64,000 nt of DNA from Paragonimus westermani (GCA_008508345.1 QNGE01001307.1:112365-176364), one strand, 5' to 3'. Positions 11,443 to 24,451 are shown, counted from the stretch's first letter. Translations and numbers: made by a program. The notes: generated from the sequence alone by a model not told the origin.

Positions 11443-14400
11443 GTGAGCTATTGTAAGCCTGAGGTTGACTTTCAGAATCGGGATCTGTCGGTTCGAGGGC
11501 CTATGTTTCAAAATCTATTGCTATGTATAATAAGCAAAATCCCTGTTAAATGAACGGTTATAGATGTCAACTGTTTTGATGTGGTTGAATCTGTTAAACT
11601 GCTGCTATGGGCACGTTGAATAATCTGGCAACACCTAATGATTGATTTGAAGCCGGCATTCGCTTTTCAGTTATTACAACCGTAAGAGATAAAGTGGCAC
11701 GTTAAAAAACCTTTTTGTAATATTCCTTGAACCGGTTTGAACATTATTACAGTTTCAGTGAGTTGTGAACAGATACGTTCCTTGAATTTCGACTATGCAT
11801 TTAGAAAATATGAAACGTGCTGCAGCAACCAAACAACAGTTGTATGCATCATTACTACATATAAAACGTAAACAGCATGAAGAGAGGGACGGAAGTCAGT
11901 GACCTCATCTTACTAGAATATACTAAACGTTGGATGCAGCGTTCAAACTGCTACGTCCAACAAAACCAACCTACATAGCTTGCTTGGTGAGACAGCCTCA
12001 GTGTCAATACAGGCTGTTTATTCACGTAGGAAGGGTTGATGAAGTAAACTGCTGTTATGCATGTGCTCCTGGATAACTCACTGCAAACTTCGGGGACGGT
12101 TTGTCTGTACACAATTTCATGCAGGAACTGCATATCAGGGGAGTAAGATTTGTTTTTCTGTTACAGCTCCTCAGTGACAGCTTAACTCTGCGCAAACAAC
12201 CACTTTGATATTTGTTCACCTGAGCCGGTGACCTGTAAAAGAGTTGTCTATGTTGTGGTGTTATTACCAAACACAAAAAACTATAAACTGTTTAAGCTGT
12301 GACAAACTAATCCAAAAGCACTTCGGCAAACGAAGGGTACTTTACACTATTAAGTCGCCTAATGCACCCGTTATCTAATCTAATGCGGCACCGTCCCCGA
12401 CTAGAGGCTGTTACAATTCCCGTTTGACTAAAAATGATCGTTTGTTAGTAGTTGTACAATGGCATGCTGGTTACATTTTGTTTCGTTCGCACCGTTAATT
12501 GAGTTATAGACCTGTTTTAGTGCACGACGGCCAATATACTTCCAATCACACTCAAACTGTTCATTCACCATGGAAATTTAGATTCAATTGTCCACGTTCC
12601 AACGAGTAAACTTTTGACAGTAACCCAAACGCGCAAACACGGCCGTATGAGTACGTTTGTTTGTTCTTATGGGAAAAAATAATTTATTGACTTTGTAGAC
12701 AGAACTGCTTCCCTGCTAGGATCCGTTCACTTTGCAACACATTTCCCAACCCTGTGGTCACGGCTGAGTCGGTTGAGATCTAAGATACTACTCGATCGGC
12801 ACATACGTGAGAGACAAGCGGCACTGCATGATACTTAACCGCTATACTAGCTCACTCTCACAAGTCACCAGCAGCTCATGTCTGACTGAATGTTTCTTCA
12901 GTGTGCTTCATTGTTGGTTGCCGAACTGATTGCAGCCAGCCGCTTCATTGAATTTATCTTTTATCTAGTTCCATCAGATTTTTCCTCATACCCATAAATC
13001 GTCCAACACAATTTTCTTATTGACCAGCTCAGAGACGAGAAAGGGCAAACAAAGATCTTCCTTTTTCTCTCTAACAGCGTATGAGCCCATAAACCTGTAA
13101 GATAATTCGTCCAATTTACCAACAAATCGATACGAAGCAATTTACAAATCATTACACAAACGGACACTCCAAACAGTATAGCAAAAACTAATGAGGTCTG
13201 CAGGTTATCACTTTGTTGAATTAGAAACGACAGCGCTTCTCTTAAATTTTATTCTCTTGGTCGGAAAGACTCAACCTGGAAGCAAAAAGGGATTCATTAC
13301 GGACTACACATAAATTGATCAACCATTTGTTTTTCTGAAGAGTGCGAAGATAACATTGTCGCTATGAGCAAGAATGTCCGTCTTCAGGTGAAAACATATG
13401 TTGACATAAGTTATGTTAGCTTTGGAGGGAACACATGAACCAGTACTCAGTTAATCATATATTAAATTTAACCACTCGTGAAAATTACGTTACAGTGGTT
13501 GAATGATACGGAAATATATATTTTAAAAAACTGTGTCGGTAACGCTAAATTTGGCTAACGGTGTGCACTAACACTTTGCACAATCGAGAAACAACCTGCT
13601 AGTTACACGTTCAACTGTGTGTTACTTCATAATTCTGGTGGTTTCCAGCAAAGCGTTAACAGGTGCGAACGGCAATTTCGCTCGTTTCAGGCATACCTGT
13701 AGTAACGTCATGAAATAGAGTGGAAAAGAGAGAGTAACGTCTCAACCATGTTTTGTTTTATCAGTAATAACAGGAGACTTATGTGGCAATCCGTTAACAC
13801 TCCGTTTGATCTCAGTCACAAAGAAGAAACATTACAGAACACGTGGGTATCAAGGTCAATATATCCAATGAACAATTAGACTATTTATTCAGACAACACA
13901 GTTATCACTTTTCAAGCGGATAAACTGCCTGAGTCAGTAATTTGTGTAAATTCAGGGCTTAATCACTAGTATAGGTTAACATTGGCTTGGAGAACACGAA
14001 CCACTCCGGAAGCCATTTCAGCAATGGCACATCAAAAGACTTACGTGGGTCAACCATGTGACCTATTTTCGTGGTATGCTGTGCGACGGACCAGGTTTAG
14101 ATTTCGGTTGACTAATGCTAGTGCCAGTGTCTGTAGCGTCACCGTACACACCAGAGACTAAACCATACGTTCACGCATTCTTCAATGTAGATATTATTCT
14201 GTTCTACCTATACAGACGGGATGTTTTGATAGATAACCGCTGTGGGAAAACTAGTCAACATTCCTAGTGGTAATTAGCAACCGTACAGCAGTCACAAAGT
14301 ATTGTCAGTCACAGCAGACCATAAGTTTCGACTTGTTTGTTGTATTATGGTTGCCTTTATAAGATATCTTCACAAGGATTTACTTAGAAGCTCGTCTTCT

Positions 14401-16217
14401 ATTTGCTTAGCAAAATCTAGTATTCATTACTGGTATCTCTGGATAAATCAAAGTGAATACAGAGTGTAGCAAGCATGCTGGTTTTTGTTGTGCTACCGTC
14501 AGATCAAAAACACTGTTACACATGTAGGAACGTTAGTAAAGAGATAACTGAACGTTTCTTAACACAATACGAACTTGGAAATCATTCTAAGATTACGGCA
14601 ATATTCGCTGTGTTACGACATCCATAGTGTATTACGACATAGACTATTGAACGAAATATTTCTATGTACACATACGACAACTCCGAAACCGAATTCCGAG
14701 GGTCTCCGTCGCCTCCGACAGGCGGCGCATCACCATTGCTATGCAAACGTGCGATACGGTTGACTGGCTTGAAAACGATATCTTAGGGTTGACCCAGTGG
14801 TCCAAAACTGCGCCAAAGGCCTCACGTTGCTGTCCTGCCGTCAGTTAAGCGTGCACAACTAACGGAAACCTTGAATTCACAGTGGAAACAAGACTATGTA
14901 ATCGTCATGGCCATGACAGTCACTGAAAGTGAATGTATTGTTAACAATATGCACGCTTCCATGACTGCTTACTAGTGAAGTACAAAAAAAGGTGGCCGGA
15001 ATGTGGCGCAAAGCGCAACTACAATATATGTATTAATGATATCCTAGATTCGAAGCTCACAATGTGGTCACATAATTTCGCGCGAATGCGTAACCTGATA
15101 AACTCTTGGACTTCAGCGTGTGACCGCCAGGACCGTGGGATGACACACTTTCCGTCGGGCAGAAAGGTTTACGTGAATCTCCGGTAAAACCGTGAGCTTG
15201 AAAGTATGTTGCTAAGGGGCAGGGTCGACACGCCCATGAAGAACACTATCCTCACTGCACAGTTAAGAATATCGTTCACCTATAGGTCAAGCCCGAGCTT
15301 TCGGCACAGAAGAAATTGCATGACGTTGCCACCTCACGTTGTATTTGTTCATGTTCTTGTCCCTGCGCAGCGAAACGTAGAAGGGGACATCAGTTGGAAA
15401 ACCACACGAATACCATTTTGCTTGATTGACCACACAACAGCAGTGTTGTTGCCTGTTGCAAAAATTGTTGCAACGTCAGAATAACTATTGCAATAATCCT
15501 CAGTTACAATTAAATATACATTCTACCACAAATCTTCCAATCCTGCCTTCACCTCTGGTTACACATTGATTGTATTAACCTAAAATACCGGTGCAACCAC
15601 TCAGAGTAAACGTTGGCGAACGGAAATTCTGTATTACAAATAGCAGCTGTTTGATGCTATCCATCAGTGTTTTGGTGTTTTGGACTATGCCAGTGTTAGC
15701 TAGTATGAATGAAATGTGTGTTCAGTTAATCACGACTCCCGGATATGCACGTTCTGTCTCTTAAAGTGAGAAAAACGATACCTGTCTACGTCCGAATTGT
15801 GGTTGGCTGATCTTTCCCGTTTTTCTGTGCAGTGGATTACACTAGGCACATGACGAGACGGCTTGATGAATGGGTAGGAAAGTATCAACCAGGACGTCTT
15901 GAAAATGAGAATCAGGAACTCGGTGGCGTGGCATTGCAGTAGATTTGGCAGACAGTTCACAGCGTCAAACATAGTCATTGATTCCGGGTAATCTACAAAG
16001 AGCCTACAAGACAGCCCAGATCAGCCCAACGTTGCCACAAGGTCAGTTGAAGTTATTGAATATCGGTTGCATTGTTCTATGTCATACTGATAAAATGAGC
16101 TCATTCAAGCCCATTTACTCAAGAGGAGGGTTCAATTAATTTGACTTGGAACTAACAGACAGTCCAAATCAAACTATTAATAGATATGATCCACAAAACT
16201 CGTATATCATTCACAGT
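11443..16217. other. Non-coding stretch, nothing recognised
   Basis: About 4.8 kb with no supported exon, RNA gene or long repeat. The open frames present are short and domain-free. Confidence 0.45.
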
Positions 16218-16375
16218 CGATCACGGCTCTCACATTCCCACCGACTTGTCATTCGACACTTTTCTGAAAGTGACACTCTGACCAAGTTTCGTTCCCCTTA
16301 GTGCTCTTCGGTAGTGCGTTGCATTACCACTACAGGGAACTGAATCCCGGTTTGCCTCAAGAGGACGTGCCCAGG
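16218..16375 (-). mobile_element. SINE-like repeat, diverged copy
   Basis: On the minus strand the core (16218-16295) follows the pattern shared by the copies at 17.0, 24.3, 46.3 and 53.6 kb: GCGAAAC, a CTTC-TTTC-GAA stem, AGTC, GAATG-GA and finally a GATCA block. It is preceded by a stretch with TAGTGGTAATGC that resembles a Pol III A box. The copy is strongly diverged, so its limits are approximate. Confidence 0.45.
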
Positions 16376-17010
16376 GTTTTGTCTTAATCTCCGTACGAAA
16401 ATTCAATACTGACCAACAAGACTCCAGTACTGTGCTTCCTTTTGAAGGGACTGAAAAGTCAATAAAATGTGATAACCGTTATCGATCATAAGTAGTGTTC
16501 AAATTATCCTATCTACCGACTAGTCGGTTTGGATTCTATCATTGTTAACTCACACTGGATGGAAAGTGTGTTCTTGATAGACAATCAACAGACCAAGAGA
16601 GCTCAGTGAGTTCAGTGAACTTCTTTTATCAGCAAAATACGAGGTGATGCATCGCTTGATTCCATCTATAAACTTGCCTATTCCCATATGTAATCGAGAT
16701 AACCAGGACTGCAATTTTTAAATAATTTAGTCCGTTTTTGATTGAGGGAATTCTACGACGCTCGCATCTACCAGCTGACTTTATACTTTGACGTCGAGAA
16801 GAGTTGATCGGAAAAGAGTTAGTTCGAATTACTTAAATATGCCAATTGTCCCGTCAATATAGGGCAGCCACAGGCACTCGATAGTGAACTAACAGTCACA
16901 AAAATTCCGTGAGCTTTAAAAACCAACCATACTGTAAGCATTATCGAATCCCGATGTCTTCTTCGCCGCTCAGAATACGAGGATTGACACCTTTGGACTA
17001 ATTCAAATTA

Positions 17011-17200
17011 ATCATCGTTCGTACTTGATCACAGCTCTCGCACTCAGCAAGACTTTTCGGCTAGCGCACTTCCAAAGGGAGCGCACGGTTCGGGTTTCAC
17101 TTTTATAAGAGCTCCTCTGGGCCGGAATTTGCACTCCGGCCCTTTTGATTGTGAGACTAATGCTTTAACTACAACCCTAATAGCCACATAACGGCAGTGA
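17011..17200 (-). mobile_element. SINE-like repeat with tRNA-like head
   Basis: Read on the minus strand, a tRNA-like head (GTGGCTATTAGGGTTG, then a TTAAAGCATTAGTCTCA block and a CCGGAGTGCAAATTCCGG hairpin) runs into GAGCTC-ATAA-AGTGAAAC. The shared core then ends with GAGCTGTGATCAA. The order of head, GAGCTC junction and core matches the copies at 46.2 and 57.6 kb. This supports one tRNA-derived SINE family, though the source tRNA cannot be named. Confidence 0.5.
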
Positions 17201-20200
17201 CTGTAAAGCCACATCCAAACGCGCAATCACAATCTTTGGAGCGACGATAAGTCAGGTGGTAAACGGGTTGGGAATTCAATCAGATGAGACTTGATGTTCT
17301 GAATAATCAAGGTAAGCCAGAGTTGTCTTAGAAATAGATTTCACCTCTCTTTTGGTCAGCCATGTGAGCTGGTGGTCACGTGTTCTCTAAGAAAGGCTCC
17401 TGACTGCGAGACAGACGTTCGTTGCTCCACAGGAACACTGGAGAGAGTAAGCACAAGCTAAGGTCACACATTTAGGTGAGGTTTCTTTGGGTTGTGCACA
17501 AACCAAAATGATGGGTCTGAGCAAGTTTCGCAGCAGTGTCACAATGTGGGTCTTTCCAATTCCATTACTTGTCCTACGAATCCAGATCATCCAACACCTT
17601 GCCTATGTAGCATAACGCCCCGTAAGCCAACACCTTTTTCTTCGACTATAGTATAAGTTTCGGTACTGTCAGTGCCATGTGTCTATCAATAAATTGTACG
17701 GCAAAAACGTTCGCCATAGGATAACACTTGTACTTTAGCAGTTCATATTGAATCACGCGGATTTACTGATATCTAGACGGCTGGGTGATTCTTATCAAAT
17801 TACTGCACTCTAGGGAAGCGCGTGACCCCGATCAGCAGTCTTGCGCAGAGGACCAGTGTTGTTACGAACACGTTCTTGTTATCGGGCTGTGTAGGTAAGA
17901 CTCAGTACCTTGAAATAGGCGGCTAATGACACCGTTACCGCTCTACGCAGTAACAATCACCGTCTGACCAAACACTTTAGCAAATCCGCAACGAAAATTA
18001 AATAAGCAGTCACTAGACTAAAAACGGCTTAACAAACAAGATAGCCTAAAGGTATAAAGAGAACTTACTGTTTTGGAAAGTTGCAAAATTAGTGCAAATG
18101 GAAGTGGACAGAACAGAAAACATCTGATGAAACAGTAAGCAGCGAGCTAACTCGAATGCCCGAAATAACGGCGTACTACATGGGGAACATTTGACCATTT
18201 ATCATTCTGATCAGCAGCGCCTCAGTCAGCAAACTCTGACGAAGCACGTTACAGTCTCTCAGTCTCAAACATGAAGTAAAAAAGCTTTCCAGAAAATTAT
18301 GTGTACCATCTATCATCTTAAAACCCTTGGTGTATCAAACCGTTTGCAGAACGGTCAGCTTCATTCCCATGATGTGTGCATAGACTGTGGCCACAGTCTG
18401 AAAAATCCAAGAATGGAGACAAAGTGGAGCTACCAGCGGTCAGATGTACTAGAAAATCGCAAACTTGTAGACTTGCTATAGTTTGGACTCATACAATGGT
18501 CGACTAAAGCATATACAAAAACGTGCTACCAGACTGAGATATCCGGTTTACAGGAACATTTAAAGGCGTGTACCCAATAAGCAGTGTTACAACTAGAAAG
18601 TCTAAGTGTATGCGGGTAAACTTTCTCCGTCACAACTGGTGAATGCTACCCCCTTTCGGATTGATATATTCAAACCTAGTTCAAATATTTCGTTCGTCTA
18701 CATACTGCTTGTGGATAAATCCTTTGCTCAAAACCTGAGAGTGTAGTACTTCTTCAGTTTCCCGAGTGCTGAGTCTTTTACAAAAGTAAGCGTATTTAGT
18801 TTTTTGAGCTGTGTTCACAGGCAGGTAGACCGTGTGACGACAGATTATTCCCAGGACCGCATGCCACAGAGCATCTTAATACAAACGGTTGGGTGGTCCA
18901 ATGAGCAATAATGATTAATTTTATAGCAGGACGTAAGTACTGATTATATTATGATTTTTATTGATTTATGAAGTCCGGTTCAGTGCGTTTTCGATCCCAC
19001 ACATTTTCTCAAATCGCGAATCTGTATCCATGTTGATATTTTGATTCGTAAATAGAGCGTTTGACTGTGACTCATTTATACGCACTCATTGGTTGGACAC
19101 AGTTTAGACATCTCACCTGTTGCGATTGCACCGGTTTCTATCAACTTTAGCTACGAAATTGAGTAAAATTGTTGCTTACCACGGTATTTTATTTGGATCG
19201 CATTCTATGGTTTTGTCAGATCCGACCAAGTAAGCTGATTTGCTTATTTGACCTACAAAAGGTTCGACGCGAACAAATGAAAAAGAACTGAAACGCTGGC
19301 TCCATTGGACCACTTGTGGATTAGTTTTCTACCACAAAAGTGACCGAAATTGTTGCCTACGGTAATTTCTGATCCAGAACCGCATACACATATATACAGA
19401 TTTGCTATCATTCAGACTATCTTTTGGCATCTCTGTCAGTCTACCTATATTCCACCGGGTTGTTATCTACCCGTGTGTAGGGTTGAACGCAATACTCACT
19501 GTGTCCGTCTGCAGTCTAGAGGGAAATTCTCCATCAAGACAGCAACCTGGATGAGGTCTTCACCTACAGCCAACGACCAAAGAGCTTGACACATCTGTCA
19601 GTATGAAGTTTGTTTAATACAGTGGGCCGATAAATAGAACAGTGTTGTGTGACTCTGATGATTGCTGCATGCAGTAGGTATATGGATTTTTTTTGGTTGT
19701 TACTAAAATTCCTGGAACAATACTAAATCGTGAAATCGGGAGATGGAGCTGACAAAATACCTGGAAAAAGCGGAGTATGTTGTCTTCTGATTGGTAGCTG
19801 TGTTGACCGTCTAATCGGCGCAATCGAGTAAGCGACTGAAACGAACGGTTTGCTTATTGCCAACCATTTTGGCCGAATGACAAGTGAGCCGACCATTTTG
19901 GAAATAGTTTAGACGGCCTCAATGATACTGTACAGACAGTGGCGTCCAAATGATCAGTGGTTGCTTTCCAGACACCCTCAACCCCGTGGAAATCAGACAT
20001 GGCTCGGAAACTGATATTGTTGCGCCGTAGCAAGGCTGCTGGGTCAATTCTTCCCTTTCCTGATCTTTCAGAGTGAGTGATGTAAGGGCCAGCAAACTTT
20101 CTACAGATAAGTTTGAGAAACTGTTGTCCCCAACTTTGGGGACGGACTCGAAGTCTATGTGACAAAGAGAAGTGCGTAGCAAACAAGCTCGTTTTCGGTG

Positions 20201-20485
20201 TTTCATCATCAAGCTAAAGATAACATTTATACGGGTTATATGGGGGTGATAGGTAACATACCACTGGGCAAGAGATGTCAGTCAGTGGCTTCTGTGTGGT
20301 TTGAGTCATCAGAATTAGTTACATAACATTGACCACGTGAGTTGCACGAAGTCTGCGGGAGAAGCGTAGCATCTATGCGATCGTTCTATCCTGGGTTTGT
20401 GTACACGTCCATCGAAAGTTCATCGTTTTTGGGCACACAGTGGTTATGAGTGTAGTCGGATTGTAATAGCCTCTGCAACTGACAG
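17201..20485. other. Non-coding stretch, nothing recognised
   Basis: No supported exon or RNA gene. A segment at about 17245-17310 weakly resembles 30480-30545 (shared GTCAG-TGGTAAACG and TTCTGAATA) and may be another old repeat. Confidence 0.4.
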
Positions 20486-20614
20486 TATACGACCTATGGC
20501 CTGCTTCGATTACATCCCATATATTCGATAGATTGGCTTGAACGAATCGGTTGGATTGATCAGGTGGTTTGAATCGATCAGATGCGTGGTGAACGCAGAC
20601 GAACAAAGCCTCAT
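20486..20614 (+). repeat. Inverted repeat, left arm (129 bp)
   Basis: This arm is the reverse complement of 21245-21373 with about seven mismatches (roughly 95% identity by eye) and no gaps. The 630-bp spacer has no recognised gene. The geometry fits a foldback element or MITE, or an inverted segmental duplication. Confidence 0.85.
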
Positions 20615-21244
20615 CCATCCTCGTGTTAGCCACGCCGGTTGGTGCTTCCGAATGCATTCGGATAATCGCCGTGTTGTGCGGCCTATGCAGCCCATTCTAC
20701 GGGAGCGAACGAAACCTGAACACAAAAGGAGGAGAAATGAACCATGATTGCATATTTCAACTTGTAGCCCATTACCGGTGTAGAGGTAAACTGAGCTGCG
20801 AAGTCTGTTTTATTGATTGCTGCATTAGGTATCTTGGTTACTCTTTCAGCGACACCATTACACTTGTAGGGTCGTTTTTATGTACCTTGTGTAACCCGCA
20901 GAGTCTAGGGATTACAGTGCCTGCAGGTCCATTCTTTCAAAAAGTTGCAGAATCTATCAGGTCTTTCTGCTTCATACATCTAAGTGTTTTTGTTAGTGAC
21001 CTTTTAGTAACTGTTTTTTCGTCCTTGTCGTTTTGTACGTTTGAGAATGTGGTTTTATCCCTCACTAACGCATTCAATGTACTTGAACAATCGGCCTCAT
21101 GTAAGATGGCGATTCGAGCTCCACAGTCAGGTCTGGATATTATTACATTCTTATTCTGTCACGGTAATTTCAATGAAGCCAAGTGCTCCCTCTCCACTAG
21201 GTTTCTGGTCATTGGTTTTCGGGTCACGGGATGATCGAGAATCA
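20615..21244. other. Spacer between the inverted-repeat arms
   Basis: A 203-codon plus-strand open frame crosses most of this spacer (20623-21234). It is cysteine- and hydrophobe-rich with no recognised domain, and it starts inside repeat-flanking sequence. I treat it as chance rather than a gene. Confidence 0.4.
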
Positions 21245-21373
21245 ATAAGGCTTTGTTCGTCTGCGTTCGCCACGCATCTGATCGATTCAAACCACCTGAT
21301 CAATCCGACCGATTCGTTCAAGCCAATCTATCGAATATGTGGGATGCAATCGAAGCAGGTCAAAGGTCGTATA
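21245..21373 (-). repeat. Inverted repeat, right arm (129 bp)
   Basis: Partner of 20486-20614 in the opposite orientation. Both arms stay open in more than one frame. Several of the few differences would change amino acids in any frame, so there is no sign of coding constraint. Confidence 0.85.
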
Positions 21374-21501
21374 TGTTGAAAATCGCTACCTTCCTGAACG
21401 AAAGCACAAGTCAGTCCTCGTGGCACAAAGCAAATCTCAGTTTATTGAGTTTCTATTGCTTATTTTATGAGCTAGACGCATCGGTAAAATGAAGAGTTAC
21501 A

Positions 21502-21707
21502 ATTGGTGTCGACGCTCTCGCTTTCTCATTGGTCGGCTCGACTCCGCTTGTAGCTCGTTTATTTCAACGCGTGACGCACTTAAACAACTTGTTTTACTCC
21601 GGTGCTCGTTATAACAAAATCCGATGCCGGACCCCCGTGCCGTGCTGATTGGTCCCCGCGCTGACATTCAAGTCTGATCGTGTTTTCGACACTGATTGGC
21701 CTTATAA
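21502..21707 (+). promoter_or_regulatory. Cluster of ATTGG (inverted CCAAT) boxes and TATA-like site
   Basis: Four ATTGG pentamers occur at 21502, 21528, 21648 and 21695. The last is followed at once by TTATAA at 21702-21707, in a locally GC-richer segment. Such a cluster resembles a promoter or the U3 part of an LTR; the LTRs at 25.0 and 29.0 kb also carry two ATTGG boxes. It lies about 100 bp upstream of the candidate exon at 21802. The functional reading is inference. Confidence 0.25.
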
Positions 21708-21801
21708 TTCTACGAATCAATGGTTGACTTCGTTTCGATGCGTTTGTTTAATCCAATCCCTATACAATACTCTTGATAATTTTTCCGTTTTTCTGAGGCA
21801 G

Positions 21802-21952
21802 GTGGAGCCCTTTCATACACGGTCCAAAGAGGCCATTGGATCAGATATGCGTGAACTGAAAGCATTACAACCACTTGTCATCGTGGTTACGGACGACTTA
21901 GGCATGCTCATGGACAAGAAAACATTGTATAGGAGACTAGCTGTGCATAAAG
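21802..21952 (+). CDS. Candidate internal exon of an unidentified protein
   Basis: A pyrimidine-rich tract ending in GAGGCAG precedes a 151-bp open segment, which closes with AAAG|GTACAC. The translation is balanced and hydrophilic, beginning VEPFHTRSKEAIG and including a beta-strand-like LVIVVTDD, then KKTLYRRLAVHK. It would start in phase 0 and end in phase 1. The composition is more protein-like than neighbouring open frames, but I do not recognise the family and found no compatible neighbouring exon. It could be an exon of a gene whose other exons are short, an exon of a dead gene, or chance. Confidence 0.35.
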
Positions 21953-23586
21953 GTACACTCTTGGTCATGTCCAAACCATGTGATTATAGACAGACACTCA
22001 TGTTTGTTTTTGATGTTGAAGGTGAGGTTATGACATTCCTTGGCTATTGTTTACCCTCCATTTACATTTTGAATCTACTGCACACACCATAGCTGCTTTA
22101 AACGTTGAGTACAAACGTTCTCGGTTTCCCTATTCTGGTAATGAAGTAGCCATTCCCGTCTTACAAACTTTTTGCACGTAATGTGTCATCCCAAAGTTTC
22201 TGCACTGCAAAATTTGTGACAGCTGCTTCACATTGACAAGTCATTAGTGGTTTATCGAGCTCAACAAAGTGCATTTGTTGGGCACACGAGAAGCCACCAG
22301 CCGGTTGCTGACGAAACATGTCACTTTTCAGGACAGCACAATAGTTTATGACTTCGCCAAGTTAAACTAAACAGGTAATTCATTTCCTATACCATCCTGC
22401 ACAGGTTCGTATGTAGACGCCCGTATTAATCAACCTCTCGTTTAACAAAGTGTGTTGTCGGACGCCAAACTGACTGACATTATAAGGCTGCTCATGACAC
22501 GGCATGAATACCGGAAAAGATGTATGAGTAACGCTTCCATCACCTCTTTAACAGACACGCAGACAACGGTCATCCACAGAAAAGGACAAGCCCCCACAAT
22601 GTGTTCAGTAGTCAGATTGAAGTGATAAACGAATATCCTACCGTTCAACTGTCTGACCTACTTTGTCCTATCACATCGCAGAACATGTAGGTGAACTTTC
22701 TTGTCTGAATCGTAACTCTGAAACCGTTTCCACGACCGTAACAGCTGCACCCACGCATGCATTGCAGACAGATGGAAATCGCACTCCCAGACAGGAAAGG
22801 TGAGCAACACCACACTTCAGTGACTCATTTTTCCAAGCACGGTGCAACGTTGGTATCATTCACACTGGGCCATTACTAATGTACTCGTTGTGGCTTGCAA
22901 TCCCTACCGAAAATATGGGTTCGGCCGTGCCCGCAATGACGAGCCTAAACGGTGCAACACAGTTTCGATTAGCCTGAGCTGGAGAGTCCAATAAGAAGCG
23001 AAACGTAAAATGAAGGGTGTCCTGTGAACATAAACGTGTCGGCATTGCTTATGTGTAGGTCTCCTTCGTAGCCGTCGCCTCACCCTCACCCCCTCAGACT
23101 GCCCATCTCGTGCTGTCTACAATAAGTGACCCACACGCACCCAATCTGCAGGTGGCGCGAAATCCCTCTTCCACATCCGAACGTACCCACGTAGCAGAAA
23201 CCATCTCCACACTTAGCCAATTAGAATACTTCAGCCAGATGCGGGTCGGTGTGGTCGAAACAAGGACACGTGACGCTGTTAAACCAAGATGAGAACAGAG
23301 GAATGCACGAGGGTATAGGGCTGGACACGGGCCCGACGAGCATCACAGCATGAAGCGTGTACACCACATCCCAACCACACCTAAACGATTAACAACGTTT
23401 TCACTGACCACCACTGAGATATCGTAATTTCTTAGTGGGTACCCAAGGTATCACGGCGAAGAGCTCCAGTACACCTATATTTGGAAACACCTAACCGTAC
23501 GTAGAAACAAATGTAGTTTTACCACCACACTTACACAGACCTAAAATGGGGTTATCCTCAAGTAAATCTAATCAGCCCAGATGACT
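21953..23586. other. Non-coding stretch, nothing recognised
   Basis: No supported exon. A short piece near 22975-23010 (GCTGGAGAGTCC) weakly matches the SINE-like core but is too short to call. Confidence 0.4.
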
Positions 23587-23661
23587 GCTTCCATAGCTCA
23601 GTGAACAATGAGCACTGAGCTAGTAAATCCGGGGTCAGGAGCTCGATCCTTCCTGGGAGCG
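23587..23661 (+). tRNA. tRNA-Thr(AGU)-like sequence, probably a pseudogene or SINE head
   Basis: These 75 bases fit a cloverleaf. The acceptor stem GCTTCCA/TGGGAGC is fully paired with one G-T wobble. The D stem is GCTC/GAGC with a 10-base loop. The anticodon loop CTAGTAA puts AGT at positions 34-36 (Thr). The T arm has four of five pairs. The anticodon stem is damaged (three of five pairs), and the T loop reads CTCGATC instead of the conserved TTCGA form. A TAGCTCAGTG A box and a GAGCTCGATCC B box are visible, and a T6 tract starts four bases downstream. The decay suggests a tRNA pseudogene or the head of a tRNA-derived SINE rather than a working tRNA. Confidence 0.6.
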
Positions 23662-23664
23662 ACC

Positions 23665-23670
23665 TTTTTT
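23665..23670 (+). terminator. Pol III-type T6 terminator
   Basis: A run of six T follows the tRNA-like sequence by three bases, the usual position for RNA polymerase III termination. Confidence 0.5.
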
Positions 23671-24180
23671 GTACCGGGCTGGTATTAGGCACACTGAATT
23701 GTGTTTGAAAACGGCTTGATGCTACTATACTTATGCTTGTTATGCAACTGTCAGTCACTCGCGTTTGCCACGTGATAAGCTGGCTGTTGGGAGTTTTCCT
23801 CTTTGTAATGCTTAGTTTTCTGAGGGGGGTTTGAGATATCTGAAGAACATGGGTGAGCAGCGATGCATCAATACACCCGTCAAACAACCATATGCATTCC
23901 GTTCGGACCACTTAATGGCAACAGCACTCAAGTTTTTCGGAAGAAGGAACGTCAACATGTACTTTGTTCAGGTTGTTCAAAAACGAACCTCAAATTAATT
24001 AATCTGTAAAGTCTTGGAATCGACTTGTTTAGTTAACAGAAAGGGAATGTATGCAGCCACTTGGAAAGTTAGTCCACTTCAGATATTGACTTGATCTCGG
24101 AAGAACCCGCGTTTCTCACGTCAAGTGCAATGATTTGTGCAACAGAATGTGACTCAGCTGTTGCACAGGATACTTCAGTC
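23671..24180. other. Non-coding stretch, nothing recognised
   Basis: No supported gene. If 23587-23661 is a SINE head, its body would lie in the first part of this stretch, but I see no second copy to define it. Confidence 0.4.
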
Positions 24181-24375
24181 ACATCTGTCATCAGGTCGGC
24201 TCAGGAAGTTGCAGCCGGAGTTCCATCCTCAGTCGTGGCAAGAATAGGCGCTACTGGCGAGCTTTATTGAGAGCGTAACTCGAGTATAGTGCCTCTTTCC
24301 GAGAGGGGCCAACTGGAAAGTCTGCGGGAATACAACAGCTGCGATCAGTTGTGGGTGATGTTCATCCTATATAAA
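24181..24375 (+). mobile_element. SINE-like repeat copy
   Basis: A possible tRNA-like head (GGCTCAGGAAGTTGCAGC, then GGAGTTCCATCC as a B-box-like block) precedes GAGCTTTATTGAGAGCG. It is followed by the shared core: CTCGAGTATAGTG, CTCTTTCCGAGAG, ACTGGAAAGTCTGC, GCTGCGATCA and GGGTGATGTTCA. The core is well preserved and matches 53611-53700, 46270-46385 and 29428-29540 in the same orientation. Confidence 0.55.
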
Positions 24376-24451
24376 AATATGCATGGTTTATATATGGAGG
24401 TTATCACGCTGGCTTACAAACAAGTGTGTTTTCTTACTCGGATTTACCCTT

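Noticed and set aside
20623..21234. 203-codon plus-strand open frame
   Set aside because: It starts next to one arm of the inverted repeat, runs through its spacer, and is Cys/Phe/Leu-rich without any recognisable domain or splice context.
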